Shown here in pieces: positions 1-9,377 of a DNA stretch of 64,000 nucleotides. A program made the translations under genes and the position numbers. Position 1 is the stretch's first letter, and the number at the start of each line of letters is the position of its first letter. The notes below the pieces were generated by a model. It was not told where the DNA came from. It saw only the letters and a program-made list of their open reading frames with translations, and made no database searches. The stretch comes from Nocardia vinacea (GTDB lineage Bacteria > Actinomycetota > Actinomycetes > Mycobacteriales > Mycobacteriaceae), in NCBI RefSeq assembly GCF_035920345.1, contig NZ_CP109149.1:7688001-7752000 (forward strand). Reading direction: 5' to 3'.

Positions 1-3
1 ACG

Positions 4-1578
4 GTGACCAACGCCGAAATGCCGGTCGAAACTACCCCCGATCAGGTCGAGAACGAACCACGCGAAGAGTGTGGTGTGTTCGGAGTCTGGGCGCCGAGCG
101 AGGACGTGGCCAAGCTCACGTACTACGGCTTGTATGCGCTGCAACACCGCGGCCAGGAAGCCGCGGGCATCGCCGTCTCCGACGGCTCACAAATTCTGGT
201 CTTCAAGGATCTGGGCCTGGTCAGCCAGGTATTCGATGAGCAGACCCTGGCCGCGATGCCGGGTCATATCGCCATCGGCCACTGTCGCTACTCCACCACC
301 GGCTCCACCACCTGGGAGAATGCGCAGCCGATCTTCCGCACCACGTCGGTAGGTTCCGGACTTGCGTTGGGCCACAACGGAAATCTGGTCAACACCGCCG
401 AATTGAGCGCACGCGCACGCGAACTCGGGCTGATCGGTATGCCGCCGGTCTCCGGTGGTCGTCCCACGCCGATCACCGCCACCTCTGACTCGGATGTGAT
501 GACCGCGCTGCTCGCGCACGCCGCTGCGGATTCGAGCATCGAGCAGGCCGCGATGAAGCTGCTGCCGACGCTGAAGGGCGCGTTCTGTCTGACCTTCATG
601 GACGAGCACACCCTCTACGCCGCGCGGGATCCGCATGGTGTTCGTCCGCTGTGCCTCGGTCGGCTCGAGCGTGGCTGGGTCGTAGCCAGTGAGACCGCCG
701 CGCTGGATATCGTCGGCGCCGCCTTCGTCCGGGAGATCGAGCCGGGCGAACTGCTGGCGATCGACGCCGACGGTGTGCGGTCCATGCGCTTCGCCAATCC
801 CGAACCCAAGGGCTGCGTCTTCGAATACGTCTACCTGGCCCGGCCCGACAGCACCATCTCCGGTCGCTCGGTGCACGCCACCCGGGTGGAGATCGGCCGT
901 CGCCTGGCCAAGGAACATCCGGTCGAGGCCGATCTGGTGATTCCGGTGCCGGAGTCCGGTACCCCCGCCGCGGTCGGTTACGCGCAGGGCTCGGGTGTGC
1001 CATACGGGCAGGGCCTGATGAAGAACGCCTACGTCGGGCGCACCTTCATCCAGCCGAGTCAGACCATCCGCCAGCTCGGCATCCGACTCAAGCTGAATCC
1101 GCTGCGCGAGGTGATTCGCGGTAAGCGGCTCATCGTGGTGGACGACTCCATCGTGCGCGGCAATACTCAGCGCGCGTTGATCCGGATGCTGCGCGAGGCG
1201 GGGGCGCTGGAGATCCATGTGCGGATCGCCTCGCCGCCCGTGAAGTGGCCGTGCTTCTACGGCATCGATTTCGCCTCGCGCGCGGAGTTGATCGCCAATG
1301 GCGCGGGCGCCGATGACAGCTACGACGACATGGTGGAGGCGGTGCGACGTTCGATCGGCGCGGACACCCTCGGCTACATCTCCACCGAGGGCATGATCGC
1401 CGCCACCGAGCAGCCGCGCTCGCGGCTGTGCTGCGCCTGCTTCGACGGCGATTACCCGATCCCGCTGCCCACCGAGGCGGCCATCGGCAAGAACGTGCTC
1501 GAGGGCATGCTCACCGGCCAATCCGAGGCAATGTTGTTGAGCGAGAACGCGAATGCGAGTGCGCTGAGCCGCCCCTGA
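4..1578 (+). CDS. purF: amidophosphoribosyltransferase
   Basis: First committed enzyme of de novo purine synthesis: it transfers ammonia from glutamine to PRPP to give 5-phosphoribosylamine in the cytosol. The N-terminal glutaminase domain begins with the nucleophile Cys23 in EECGVFG, and the residues before it look like the propeptide removed in this family. The phosphoribosyltransferase half carries the PRPP loop LIVVDDSIVRGNT at about residues 376-388. Cysteines in CVFEY and LCCAC fit the iron-sulfur type enzyme of Gram-positives. The length of 524 residues is normal. The start used is GTG at 4; ATG at 19 is an alternative, since the window edge hides the upstream signal. In mycobacteria purM follows directly, but here a peptide transporter lies between the two. 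Confidence 0.97.
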   Translation: MTNAEMPVETTPDQVENEPREECGVFGVWAPSEDVAKLTYYGLYALQHRGQEAAGIAVSDGSQILVFKDLGLVSQVFDEQTLAAMPGHIAIGHCRYSTTGSTTWENAQPIFRTTSVGSGLALGHNGNLVNTAELSARARELGLIGMPPVSGGRPTPITATSDSDVMTALLAHAAADSSIEQAAMKLLPTLKGAFCLTFMDEHTLYAARDPHGVRPLCLGRLERGWVVASETAALDIVGAAFVREIEPGELLAIDADGVRSMRFANPEPKGCVFEYVYLARPDSTISGRSVHATRVEIGRRLAKEHPVEADLVIPVPESGTPAAVGYAQGSGVPYGQGLMKNAYVGRTFIQPSQTIRQLGIRLKLNPLREVIRGKRLIVVDDSIVRGNTQRALIRMLREAGALEIHVRIASPPVKWPCFYGIDFASRAELIANGAGADDSYDDMVEAVRRSIGADTLGYISTEGMIAATEQPRSRLCCACFDGDYPIPLPTEAAIGKNVLEGMLTGQSEAMLLSENANASALSRP

Positions 1579-1592
1579 CGAAAGACGATCGA

Positions 1593-1622
1593 CGAACCCC
1601 TCGGCAGCAGCCGAGGGGTTCG
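1593..1622 (+). terminator. terminator after purF
   Basis: A perfect 12-bp stem (1593-1604 with 1611-1622) and a 6-nt loop lie 14 bases after the purF stop. The stretch that follows is only mildly T-rich. Confidence 0.75.
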
Positions 1623-1927
1623 ATCTTGTTCGGACCGAGTCTCGAGGCCCATCTGTCCGCGGGTGTGCCATGGCCTCCTCGAGACGGCTGCGGGCCGATT
1701 TCGGAGTGAACCTGGTCATTCGTCCGGTGATCCGGTGTTGCCCGCGCACTATGCGCAACGTCGGCTAACACCGTCGTGATTTTTTCTTTGAAAACGCAAC
1801 ATCCCAGAAATGGATCGTGGGTACGGTGCCCGACATATCGGAAGTTCACCGTGCCCACCGCGGTCCTGTGATCCAGCACACGCGGTGTGGCGCGCTCGAG
1901 AAGTGGGGCCTGATGATGAGGGTTTCG
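1623..1927 (+). other. gene-free upstream region of the peptide importer
   Basis: No convincing gene was seen. The only marked feature is an A/T-rich tract at about 1776-1800, unusual in this GC-rich sequence, which may belong to the promoter of the importer operon. Confidence 0.4.
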
Positions 1928-3532
1928 ATGAAGCCTGGGCGAGGGAACCGGACGCGACGAATCGCGGCGGTCGGGATGGCGGCGCTGGCCGTCTCCGCGA
2001 TCGCGGGATGCGGTTCGGGGCGTACCGGAGGTGGTGGTGACGGGGCCGGTTTGGTGGCCGGCACCACGGATAAGATCTTCTCGCTCGATCCCGCGGCCGC
2101 GTACGACAACGGATCGCTGCTGGTCGAAAACCAGATCTATTCGTATCTGCTGAATTTTGCGCCAGGCGATGCCACACCGAAGCCCGACGCCGCGGAGAAG
2201 TGCGAGTTCAGCTCGCCGACGGTGTACACATGCAAGCTGAAGTCGGGGCTGACATTCGCCAACGGAAACCCGTTGACCTCCAAGAGCGTCAAGTTCTCGT
2301 TCGATCGCATGCTCGGCATCAATGACCCGAACGGTCCCGCCTCGCTGCTGGGCAATCTCGAGAAAACCGAGATCGTCGATGACCTGACGGTGAACTTCAC
2401 GTTGAAGGTCGCCAACGATCAGACCTTCCCCGCGATTCTGCCGACCCAGGCCGGTCCGATCGTGGACGAGAAGGTTTTCCCGGCCGACAAAGTGCTGCCG
2501 GACGAGGAAGTGGTGAAAACCAAGGGCTACTCGGGCCCGTACACGATCGCCAGCTACGACAAGAACAAGCTGGTCGAGTACAAGGCGTTCCCGGACTACA
2601 AGGGCATCCTGGGCACCCCGAAGACCTCGCAGGTCTCCACCAAGTACTACGCGACCTCGGACAATATGAAGCTCGATCTGCAGAGCGGGGCACTCGACGT
2701 CGCGTACCGATCCTTCACGCCGACCGATATCGAATCGCTGCGCAAGGACAGCAAGGTCAAGGTGGAGGACGGTCCGGGCGGCGAATTGCGCTATATCGTC
2801 TTCAATTTGAACACCATGCCGGGCGGCACCCCGGAGCAGAAGCTGGCGGTGCGCAAGGCCATCGCGTCGTCGATCGACCGGCCCGCGCTGGCCGAGGGTG
2901 TCTACAAGAACACCTATCAGCCCGCGTACGGCTATGTGCCGCAAGGCATGCCGGGTGCGGCCGAGCCGCTGAAGGATCTCTATGGAGCCAAGCCCAATAA
3001 GGATGCGGCGGCGAAATTCCTCTCCGGGGGCGGCGTCGCCACACCGGTGGAACTGAATCTGCAGTACAACCCTGATCACTACGGTTCGAGCAGCTCCGAA
3101 GAGTACGCGGCAATCAAATCGCAGCTGGAGTCGACCGGACTGTTCAAGGTGAATCTGCAATCCACCGAATGGGTTACCTACCAGAAGGAACGGGCCCGCG
3201 ACGGTTACCCGCTCTACCACTTCGGCTGGTTCCCGGACTACCCGGACGCGGACGACTACCTGACCCCGTTCTTCGCGCCCAACAACTTCCTGCAGTCGCA
3301 TTTCGAGGAGCCGAAGATCACCTCGCAGCTCACCGCGGAGACGACCGAGCAGGATAAAACCAAGCGCATCAAGCTGATCGAGGACGTGCAGAAGGATCTC
3401 GCGCAGAACTACCTGCCGACCCTGCCGTTGCTGTCGGGTAAGCAGATCGCGGTATCGAATCCGAGCGTCAAGGGTGTTTCGGACACACTCGACGCGTCGT
3501 TCAAGTTCCGATACACGGTGCTGAGCAAGTGA
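1928..3532 (+). CDS. ABC transporter substrate-binding lipoprotein, family 5
   Basis: Extracytoplasmic solute-binding protein of a DppA/OppA-type importer for di- or oligopeptides. From the chosen start a basic N-terminus and hydrophobic stretch lead to a lipobox (SAIAGC) with lipidated Cys28. The rest reads as SBP family 5, with the usual bilobed length of about 530 residues. ATG at 1928 is preceded by GAGGG five bases upstream; ATG at 1913 or 1916 would add a few residues. The gene overlaps the permease that follows and opens a four-gene operon ending with the fused ATPase. The exact substrate cannot be told from sequence alone. Confidence 0.9.
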   Translation: MKPGRGNRTRRIAAVGMAALAVSAIAGCGSGRTGGGGDGAGLVAGTTDKIFSLDPAAAYDNGSLLVENQIYSYLLNFAPGDATPKPDAAEKCEFSSPTVYTCKLKSGLTFANGNPLTSKSVKFSFDRMLGINDPNGPASLLGNLEKTEIVDDLTVNFTLKVANDQTFPAILPTQAGPIVDEKVFPADKVLPDEEVVKTKGYSGPYTIASYDKNKLVEYKAFPDYKGILGTPKTSQVSTKYYATSDNMKLDLQSGALDVAYRSFTPTDIESLRKDSKVKVEDGPGGELRYIVFNLNTMPGGTPEQKLAVRKAIASSIDRPALAEGVYKNTYQPAYGYVPQGMPGAAEPLKDLYGAKPNKDAAAKFLSGGGVATPVELNLQYNPDHYGSSSSEEYAAIKSQLESTGLFKVNLQSTEWVTYQKERARDGYPLYHFGWFPDYPDADDYLTPFFAPNNFLQSHFEEPKITSQLTAETTEQDKTKRIKLIEDVQKDLAQNYLPTLPLLSGKQIAVSNPSVKGVSDTLDASFKFRYTVLSK

Positions 3533-4662
3533 CATCCGGCGAAGCCGGGCCCGAATCCGTCGCCACCGCTGATAAGCGGGGACCGGTTCGGGCCCGGCGC
3601 TTCGGGCTGTCATGGGTCGGGAAGTCGAGTGGGGATTCCCGGCAGCTGGCGTTGTTGCGGTATTTGGTGATTCGACTGTTCTTGATCCTGCCGACGGCGT
3701 GGATCCTGGTCACCGTCGTGTTCTTTCTGATGCGGGTGATCGGCGATCCGATCAGCGCCGCGATGGGCGGACGGATGACACAGGAACAGATCGAAGTGCG
3801 CAAGGAGGCAGCCGGTTTGAACCGGCCGATCCTGACCCAGTATTGGGAGTACATCTCCGGGCTGATGCACGGGGATTTCGGTCACTCCCAGGACAATCGG
3901 CAGATCAGCGAGGTCGTGACAACCTACGGCGCGGCCACCCTGGAACTGGTGTTCTGGGCGCTGCTGGTCGCCTTCGCGGTCGGCGTGCCACTCGGCAGAT
4001 ACGCTGCGACACACCGTGATTCGACCGCCGACGCCGGGCTTCGGTTATTCGCCGTCCTGGCCTACGCGGCGCCGGTGTTCTTCGTCGGTCTGCTGCTGAA
4101 GCTGATCTTCGCGGTGAAGCTGGAGTGGCTGCCGGTCGCCGGCCGGGCGAGCACTTCCGTCGAGCTGCAACTGCAGCATGTTTCGCCCAAGACCAACATC
4201 ATGGTGGTCGACGCAATCCTCTACGGGGACAACAGCTATCTGATCGATGTGCTGAAGCATGCGATATTGCCCGCGGTCGCACTCGGTCTGTTGACAGCGG
4301 GGATCTTCCTGCGCCTGGTGCGCGTCAATCTGATCCAGACACTGCACAGCGAATTCGTGGACGCCGCACGCGCCCGCGGACTTTCGGCGCGGGTGGTGAC
4401 GGGGCGACATGCCGTGCGCAACGCGATGATCCCGATCATCACGGTGATGGGCATGTATATCGCGACGCTGCTCGGCGGTGCGGTGCTCACCGAGACCACC
4501 TTCGAATGGAAGGGGCTGGGTTATCAGCTCGCGGAATACCTGCATCAGCGCGATTTCATCGCGGTGCAGGGCATTGTCGCGTTCCTGGCGCTGGCCGTCG
4601 CGGTCATCAGCTTCCTGGTGGATGTCATCGTCGCGCTGATCGACCCGAGAGTGAGGTTCTGA
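3529..4662 (+). CDS. ABC transporter permease, DppB/OppB type
   Basis: Inner-membrane subunit of the peptide importer. It has an N-terminal transmembrane helix (LVIRLFLILPTAWILV), a periplasmic segment, and a set of further helices. The coupling-helix EAA region is visible as EFVDAARARG near residue 280. The N-terminal extension of about 45 polar residues is longer than usual for DppB, so the true start might lie downstream, but GTG at 3529 overlaps the upstream stop in the GTGA style typical of translational coupling. It partners with the next permease to form the channel. Confidence 0.9.
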   Translation: MTSGEAGPESVATADKRGPVRARRFGLSWVGKSSGDSRQLALLRYLVIRLFLILPTAWILVTVVFFLMRVIGDPISAAMGGRMTQEQIEVRKEAAGLNRPILTQYWEYISGLMHGDFGHSQDNRQISEVVTTYGAATLELVFWALLVAFAVGVPLGRYAATHRDSTADAGLRLFAVLAYAAPVFFVGLLLKLIFAVKLEWLPVAGRASTSVELQLQHVSPKTNIMVVDAILYGDNSYLIDVLKHAILPAVALGLLTAGIFLRLVRVNLIQTLHSEFVDAARARGLSARVVTGRHAVRNAMIPIITVMGMYIATLLGGAVLTETTFEWKGLGYQLAEYLHQRDFIAVQGIVAFLALAVAVISFLVDVIVALIDPRVRF

Positions 4663-5792
4663 TGACCGCTCCGGAATTGGCGAACGAGCCACTGGTGATG
4701 CCGCCGGTGCCGCCGACGAAGCGCAGGCGGATCCCCGGATTGCGGCTGTTCACCATGACCGCCGGATTGCAGCGGGTGACGCTGATCGTCGGACTCGGCC
4801 TCGTCGCGGTATTCATATTCGTGGCGATCTTCGCGCCGCTGATCGCACCGTATGGGCTCGCCCAGAACTCTTCGGACGGTGTCGCTTTCGTCGCACAGCA
4901 ACCGCCGTCGGGGCAGCATTGGTTCGGCACCTCGGTGCGCAGCGAGGATGTGCTGTCCCGGGTGATCTTCGGCGCCCGTACCGCGCTGTTGGTGATCGCG
5001 ATCTCGCTGGTGATGTCACTGGTCGTCGGGGTACCGCTGGGGTTGGTGTCCGGGTACATCGGACGTGCCCTCGACCGGGTACTCGTACTGTTCATGGACG
5101 CCATCTACGCGTTCCCGACCCTGCTGCTCGCGATCGTCGTGTCCATCGTGGTCGCGGGTGGGCAGTCGAGCAGCTTCGGCGGCGTGCTGTCGGCGTCCGT
5201 CGCGATCACGGCGATCTATGTGCCGCAATACTTTCGGGTGGTTCGCAATGCGACCGTCGCGGTGAAGAACGAACCGTATGTGGACGCGGCCAGGGTCACC
5301 GGTGCGTCCACCACGCGAATCATGTTCCGGCACATCCTCGCCAACGTCACCCAATCGCTGCCGGTTATCGTCACCCTCAACGCGGGCGATGCCATCCTGA
5401 CGCTGGCCGCGCTCGGCTTCCTCGGTTTCGGTATCGAACCGACCCAGGCCGCCGAATGGGGTTACGACCTCAATAAGGCGCTTTCCGATGTGTCCAATGG
5501 CATTTGGTGGACCGGCATCTTTCCCGGTACGGCCATTGTGCTGGTCGTACTGGGCCTGACCCTGGTCGGTGAGAGCCTCAACGAGGTCCTCAATCCTTTG
5601 CTGCGCACCCGCCGGGCCCTCGCTCCGGCTACGGTCGCCACCGACAGCCTCGGCGTCGGGGCGAGCGGTTCGGTCACCGTCCTCGAAAAGGACGTTCCCG
5701 CATCCCAACTCACCGTCGCCGAACTTGATCTGGTCGAAAAGGACAGTGCCACAGATAAAGACGGCTCGTCCGGGGAAGGAGCATCGCAATGA
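4662..5792 (+). CDS. ABC transporter permease, DppC/OppC type
   Basis: Second membrane subunit of the peptide importer, 376 residues. The ATG at 4662 overlaps the last base of the upstream stop codon. A cytoplasmic N-terminus precedes a helix around residues 45-65, then the DppC-type set of helices follows. The EAA motif appears as PYVDAARVTG. The C-terminal 60 residues after the last helix are hydrophilic and charged, longer than in most DppC proteins. The stop overlaps the start of the ATPase gene by four bases (ATGA). Confidence 0.92.
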   Translation: MTAPELANEPLVMPPVPPTKRRRIPGLRLFTMTAGLQRVTLIVGLGLVAVFIFVAIFAPLIAPYGLAQNSSDGVAFVAQQPPSGQHWFGTSVRSEDVLSRVIFGARTALLVIAISLVMSLVVGVPLGLVSGYIGRALDRVLVLFMDAIYAFPTLLLAIVVSIVVAGGQSSSFGGVLSASVAITAIYVPQYFRVVRNATVAVKNEPYVDAARVTGASTTRIMFRHILANVTQSLPVIVTLNAGDAILTLAALGFLGFGIEPTQAAEWGYDLNKALSDVSNGIWWTGIFPGTAIVLVVLGLTLVGESLNEVLNPLLRTRRALAPATVATDSLGVGASGSVTVLEKDVPASQLTVAELDLVEKDSATDKDGSSGEGASQ

Positions 5793-7474
5793 CGGAAGCG
5801 GTAGCCGAGACCAAGCGTCCGGCGCTGTCCATCGACTCACTATCGGTCACATTCGCCACCGACGCCGGTCCCGTATACGCGGTCAACAATGTCTCCTACG
5901 AGGTGTTCCCCGGCGAAGTGCTGGCCATCGTCGGGGAATCCGGCTCGGGCAAATCGGTGAGCTCGCGCACCGCGATCGGACTGCTGCCGAATACCGCGCG
6001 GGTCGAGGGCCTGGTCACCCTCGGCGCGGACAAGGTCACCTCGATGAGCGAGCGGCAGCTCACCGCGCTGCGCGGCGGCGCGATTTCGATGATCTTCCAG
6101 GAGCCGGGCCGCGCACTCGATCCGCTGTTCACAGTGGGCTATCAGATCGCCGAGGCACTGCGGGCGCACAGCGATATGAGCCGCAAGGCCGCCAAGGCCA
6201 GAGCGATCGAACTGCTGCGCATGGTCGGCCTGCCCGATCCGGAGCATCGGGTGGACTACTACCCGCATCAGCTCTCCGGTGGCCAGAAGCAGCGTGTGAT
6301 GATCGCGATCGCGATTTCCTGCGAGCCGAAGGTGATCATCGCCGACGAACCGACCACCGCACTCGATGTCACCGTGCAGGCCGAAATCCTGGAACTGTTG
6401 CGCGATCTGCGCGATCGCATCGGCAGCGCCATCGTGCTGATCACGCACAATATGGGCGTGGTCGCCGATATCGCCGACCGGGTGGTGGTCATGCGCGACG
6501 GCAAGGTGGTCGAGCAGGCGTCGGTGGACGAGCTGTTCGCGGCGCCCAAGCAGGAGTACACCCGCAAACTCCTCGCGGCCGTACCGCATTTGGGTACCGA
6601 GCAGTTGGAGCACGGTGCGGTCGAGGAGGTCGCCGCCGGCGAGCCGGTGCTCGAGGTGACCGATCTGGTGGTGCAGTTTCCCGGACCGTTCGGCCGACCA
6701 CCGTTCCGTGCCGTGGACAATGTGAGTCTGTCGATTCGGCCGGGTGAAACCCTCGGCCTGGTCGGCGAATCCGGTTCCGGGAAGTCGACCATCGGCCGCT
6801 GCGTCGCGGCCTTGCAACGCCCGACCTCCGGGGTCGTGAAGGTGCGCGGACAGAACATCGCGAAGCTGTCGCAGCGGCAGCTGCGGCCGATTCGCCGCCG
6901 CTTCGGATTCGTCTTCCAGGATCCGGCCAGCTCGCTGAATCCGCGGCTCACCGTCGGCGACTGCGTGGCGGAACCGCTGATCGTGCACAAGGCGGGCAGT
7001 TCGGCGGAGATCCGGGCGCGAGTCCGCAAGCTTCTCGATGACGTGCAGCTGCCCGCCGGCACCGAACGCCGCTATCCGCACGAACTGTCCGGCGGCCAAC
7101 GGCAGCGCGCCAGCCTGGCCAGGGCGCTGGTCCTCGATCCGGACCTGCTGGTGGCCGACGAGCCGACCAGTGCGCTGGACGTCTCGGTGCAGGCGGCGGT
7201 GCTGGAGCTGTTCGGTCAGCTGCAGCAGGAATGCGGCTGGGCCTGCCTGTTCATCAGCCACGATCTGGCGGTCGTCGACCAGCTGGCCGACCGGATCGTG
7301 GTACTGCGCAACGGCGCGGTAGTCGAGCAGGGGGATCGTGATCGCATTCTGCGTCGTCCGGAGCAGGAGTACACCCGGCGACTGGTCGCCGCGGTGCCGG
7401 TGCCCGACCCGGTGGAGCAAAGGCGGCGGCGCGCTGAGACGGCTGCATTGTTCGCCACCGAGCAGGCTGACTGA
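5789..7474 (+). CDS. dipeptide ABC transporter ATP-binding protein, fused DppD-DppF
   Basis: Supplies both nucleotide-binding domains of the importer in one chain of 561 residues. The first half has Walker A GESGSGKS near residue 50, signature LSGGQKQR and Walker B VIIADEP. The second half repeats the set with GESGSGKST near residue 328, LSGGQRQR and LLVADEP. Each half ends with the oligopeptide/dipeptide-type C-terminal extension (EYTRKLL and EYTRRLV). In many bacteria these are two separate genes; the fusion is common in actinomycetes. It is coupled to the upstream permease by a 4-bp overlap and closes the operon. Confidence 0.95.
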   Translation: MTEAVAETKRPALSIDSLSVTFATDAGPVYAVNNVSYEVFPGEVLAIVGESGSGKSVSSRTAIGLLPNTARVEGLVTLGADKVTSMSERQLTALRGGAISMIFQEPGRALDPLFTVGYQIAEALRAHSDMSRKAAKARAIELLRMVGLPDPEHRVDYYPHQLSGGQKQRVMIAIAISCEPKVIIADEPTTALDVTVQAEILELLRDLRDRIGSAIVLITHNMGVVADIADRVVVMRDGKVVEQASVDELFAAPKQEYTRKLLAAVPHLGTEQLEHGAVEEVAAGEPVLEVTDLVVQFPGPFGRPPFRAVDNVSLSIRPGETLGLVGESGSGKSTIGRCVAALQRPTSGVVKVRGQNIAKLSQRQLRPIRRRFGFVFQDPASSLNPRLTVGDCVAEPLIVHKAGSSAEIRARVRKLLDDVQLPAGTERRYPHELSGGQRQRASLARALVLDPDLLVADEPTSALDVSVQAAVLELFGQLQQECGWACLFISHDLAVVDQLADRIVVLRNGAVVEQGDRDRILRRPEQEYTRRLVAAVPVPDPVEQRRRRAETAALFATEQAD

Positions 7475-7606
7475 ATGCACGGGGGAACCGTCGCATTTGT
7501 CCTGGTGGTGGCCATCCAGCGCTATGTCCGCTGCAAGCTTGTTATCCGGCTCCGGTAGCGTGAGCTGGCATCTATCCGCCGATTCGGTTTGGAGCTCTCC
7601 CCGAAA

Positions 7607-8686
7607 ATGACTGAGCAGACCCCCAGTGGTGCCAGTGCCTCGTACGCCGCAGCCGGCGTGGATATCGAGGCAGGTGACCGCGCAGTCGAGTTGTTCGGGC
7701 CATTGGCGAAGAAGGCCAGCCGACCCGAGGTGCAGGGTGGGCTCGGCGGATTCGCCGGGCTGTTCGCACTGAAGGGGGGCTACCGCGAGCCGTTGCTCGC
7801 GGCCTCCACCGACGGGGTCGGCACCAAGATCGCGGTCGCCCAGGCGATGGACAAGCACGACACGGTCGGCCTCGACCTGGTCGCCATGGTCGTGGACGAT
7901 CTGGTGGTCTGCGGCGCCGAGCCGCTGTTCCTGCAGGACTACATCGCCATCGGCAAGGTCGTCCCGGAGAAGGTGGCCGAACTGGTCTCCGGTATCGCGG
8001 AGGGCTGCGTGCGGGCGGGCTGCGCACTACTCGGTGGCGAGACCGCCGAACACCCCGGCCTGATGGATCCCGACGACTACGACCTGTCCGCGACCGGTGT
8101 CGGCGTGGTCGAAGCCGATTCGGTGCTCGGTCCGGACCGGGTGCGTCCCGGCGATGTGGTGATCGCCATGGGCTCCTCGGGGCTGCACTCCAACGGCTAC
8201 AGCCTGGCCCGCAAGGTGCTGCTCGATATCGACCGGATGTCGTTGACCGGCCACGTCGAGGAGTTCGGCCGCACCCTCGGTGAGGAGCTGCTCGAGCCGA
8301 CGGTCATCTACGCCAAGGACTGCCTCGCGCTGATCGCCGAAACCGATGTGCGCACCTTCGCACACGTCACCGGCGGTGGCTTGGCCGCGAATCTGGGCCG
8401 GGTGATCCCCGCGGGCATGGTCGCCGAACTGGATCGCGGCACCTGGAATCCGGCGCCGGTATTCAAGATGATCGCGCAGCGCGGCCGGGTCGACCGGGTC
8501 GAGATGGAGAAGACCTTCAATATGGGCGTCGGCATGGTTGCCGTGGTGGCGCCCGAGGACGTCGACCGGGCCCTGGCCGTGCTGACGGCACGGCACATCG
8601 CCTGCTGGACCCTCGGCACCGTCAAGAAGGCCAAGGACGCCGACGCGGTCCGCACCGTACTGGTCGGCGAGCACCCGCGCTTCTGA
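7607..8686 (+). CDS. purM: phosphoribosylformylglycinamidine cyclo-ligase (AIR synthetase)
   Basis: Fifth step of purine synthesis: ATP-driven ring closure of FGAM to aminoimidazole ribonucleotide. The protein starts with the usual SYAAAGVDIEAGD region and contains the conserved substrate loops around STDGVGTKI and GLHSNGYSL, plus the glycine-rich GGGLAANLGRVIP. The start is ATG at 7607 with GGAG about 12 bases upstream; a TTG at 7589 would add six residues. The length of about 359 residues is normal. It sits next to DUF3073 on the opposite strand, a pairing shared with mycobacteria. Confidence 0.97.
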   Translation: MTEQTPSGASASYAAAGVDIEAGDRAVELFGPLAKKASRPEVQGGLGGFAGLFALKGGYREPLLAASTDGVGTKIAVAQAMDKHDTVGLDLVAMVVDDLVVCGAEPLFLQDYIAIGKVVPEKVAELVSGIAEGCVRAGCALLGGETAEHPGLMDPDDYDLSATGVGVVEADSVLGPDRVRPGDVVIAMGSSGLHSNGYSLARKVLLDIDRMSLTGHVEEFGRTLGEELLEPTVIYAKDCLALIAETDVRTFAHVTGGGLAANLGRVIPAGMVAELDRGTWNPAPVFKMIAQRGRVDRVEMEKTFNMGVGMVAVVAPEDVDRALAVLTARHIACWTLGTVKKAKDADAVRTVLVGEHPRF

Positions 8687-8710
8687 ATCATTGGCCGCGC
8701 CTTCGGCGCG

Positions 8711-8830
8711 GCGTGTTCGCGGCCCCTGGTGTCTCGCGTCCGAGCCGTCGAGACTCGCGCCTGCGGCGCATGCGCTTCGACGACTCGGACGCGAGACGGG
8801 CCGCGAACGGCGCTCGTAAGACTCGCGCGT
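8711..8830. repeat. dispersed intergenic palindromic repeat, copy 1
   Basis: Noncoding element framed by GTTCGCGGCCCC (8713-8724) and GGGCCGCGAA (8798-8807), with GTCTCGCG/CGCGAGAC arms inside. It ends in CTCGTAAGACTCGCG. A reverse-oriented relative lies at 12394-12547. The short hairpin just before it (GCCGCGCC-TTC-GGCGCGGC) is part of the same GC-rich structure. Confidence 0.7.
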
Positions 8831-8860
8831 TGTGGTTCCGTTTGTCGCGCACGGAAATTC

Positions 8861-8900
8861 ACAACAGCGTCCCGCATCGTCGGATGCGGGACGCTGTTGT
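8861..8900 (+). terminator. terminator after purM
   Basis: A perfect 18-bp inverted repeat (8861-8878 with 8883-8900) and a 4-nt loop, followed by TGTGC. It is a very stable hairpin downstream of purM. Confidence 0.8.
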
Positions 8901-8947
8901 TGTGCAAGCCTCGAATGGTTAGTCCGGTCACGCGGCGTCAACGGGTG

Positions 8948-8975
8948 AAGGGGGAGGCCCGTCGGCCTCCCCCTT
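8948..8975 (-). terminator. terminator after DUF3073 gene
   Basis: A 12-bp perfect stem (8948-8959 with 8964-8975) and a 4-nt loop, 14 bases beyond the DUF3073 stop. It probably works in both directions between the convergent genes. Confidence 0.75.
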
Positions 8976-8989
8976 CGTCGTCTACCGAG

Positions 8990-9202
8990 TCAGCGGCGCC
9001 AGTCTTTGTAGTCGTCGTCCTCATCCCAGCGGGATGAGGATTCGTCCGCGTCGTGCTCATCGGACAGCACACCACCACTCCGCTGGGAGGTGGGGCTACC
9101 CGAAAGCTCGCGCTGAAGGCTCGCGAAGTCAGTCGGCGCGGAGCTGTACTTCAGCTCGCGTGCGACTTTGGTCTGCTTTGCCTTAGCCCGGCCACGGCCC
9201 AT
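8990..9202 (-). CDS. DUF3073 family protein
   Basis: Small basic-then-acidic protein of 70 residues. The N-terminus MGRGRAKAKQTKVARELKY is the hallmark of the actinobacterial DUF3073 family, and the tail is rich in Asp and Trp-Arg. The family is conserved next to purM in mycobacteria (Rv0810c position) but has no established function. It is convergent with purM, and a terminator hairpin lies between them. Confidence 0.9.
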   Translation of the reverse strand: MGRGRAKAKQTKVARELKYSSAPTDFASLQRELSGSPTSQRSGGVLSDEHDADESSSRWDEDDDYKDWRR

Positions 9203-9377
9203 GGCTGACCCCCTCGCGTCACTGCGGGGCGGCCTGGGGTTTGTTGGCGGCCCCGTTCGAATTAATACTCTTCCTGACAGACACTTTAGCGTGTGTCAGG
9301 CGGTCGCGCTTCCAGGAGTGGCGGAAGAGCTCCGGAAGTGGCGTCGTTTGCCCGGTTGTCGCCGTCGGGCCGCCCCC

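Noticed and set aside
1511..3613. 700-codon open frame on the minus strand
   Set aside because: It lies opposite the substrate-binding protein and permease start. Arg/Val-rich composition without domains is typical of an antisense shadow in GC-rich DNA.
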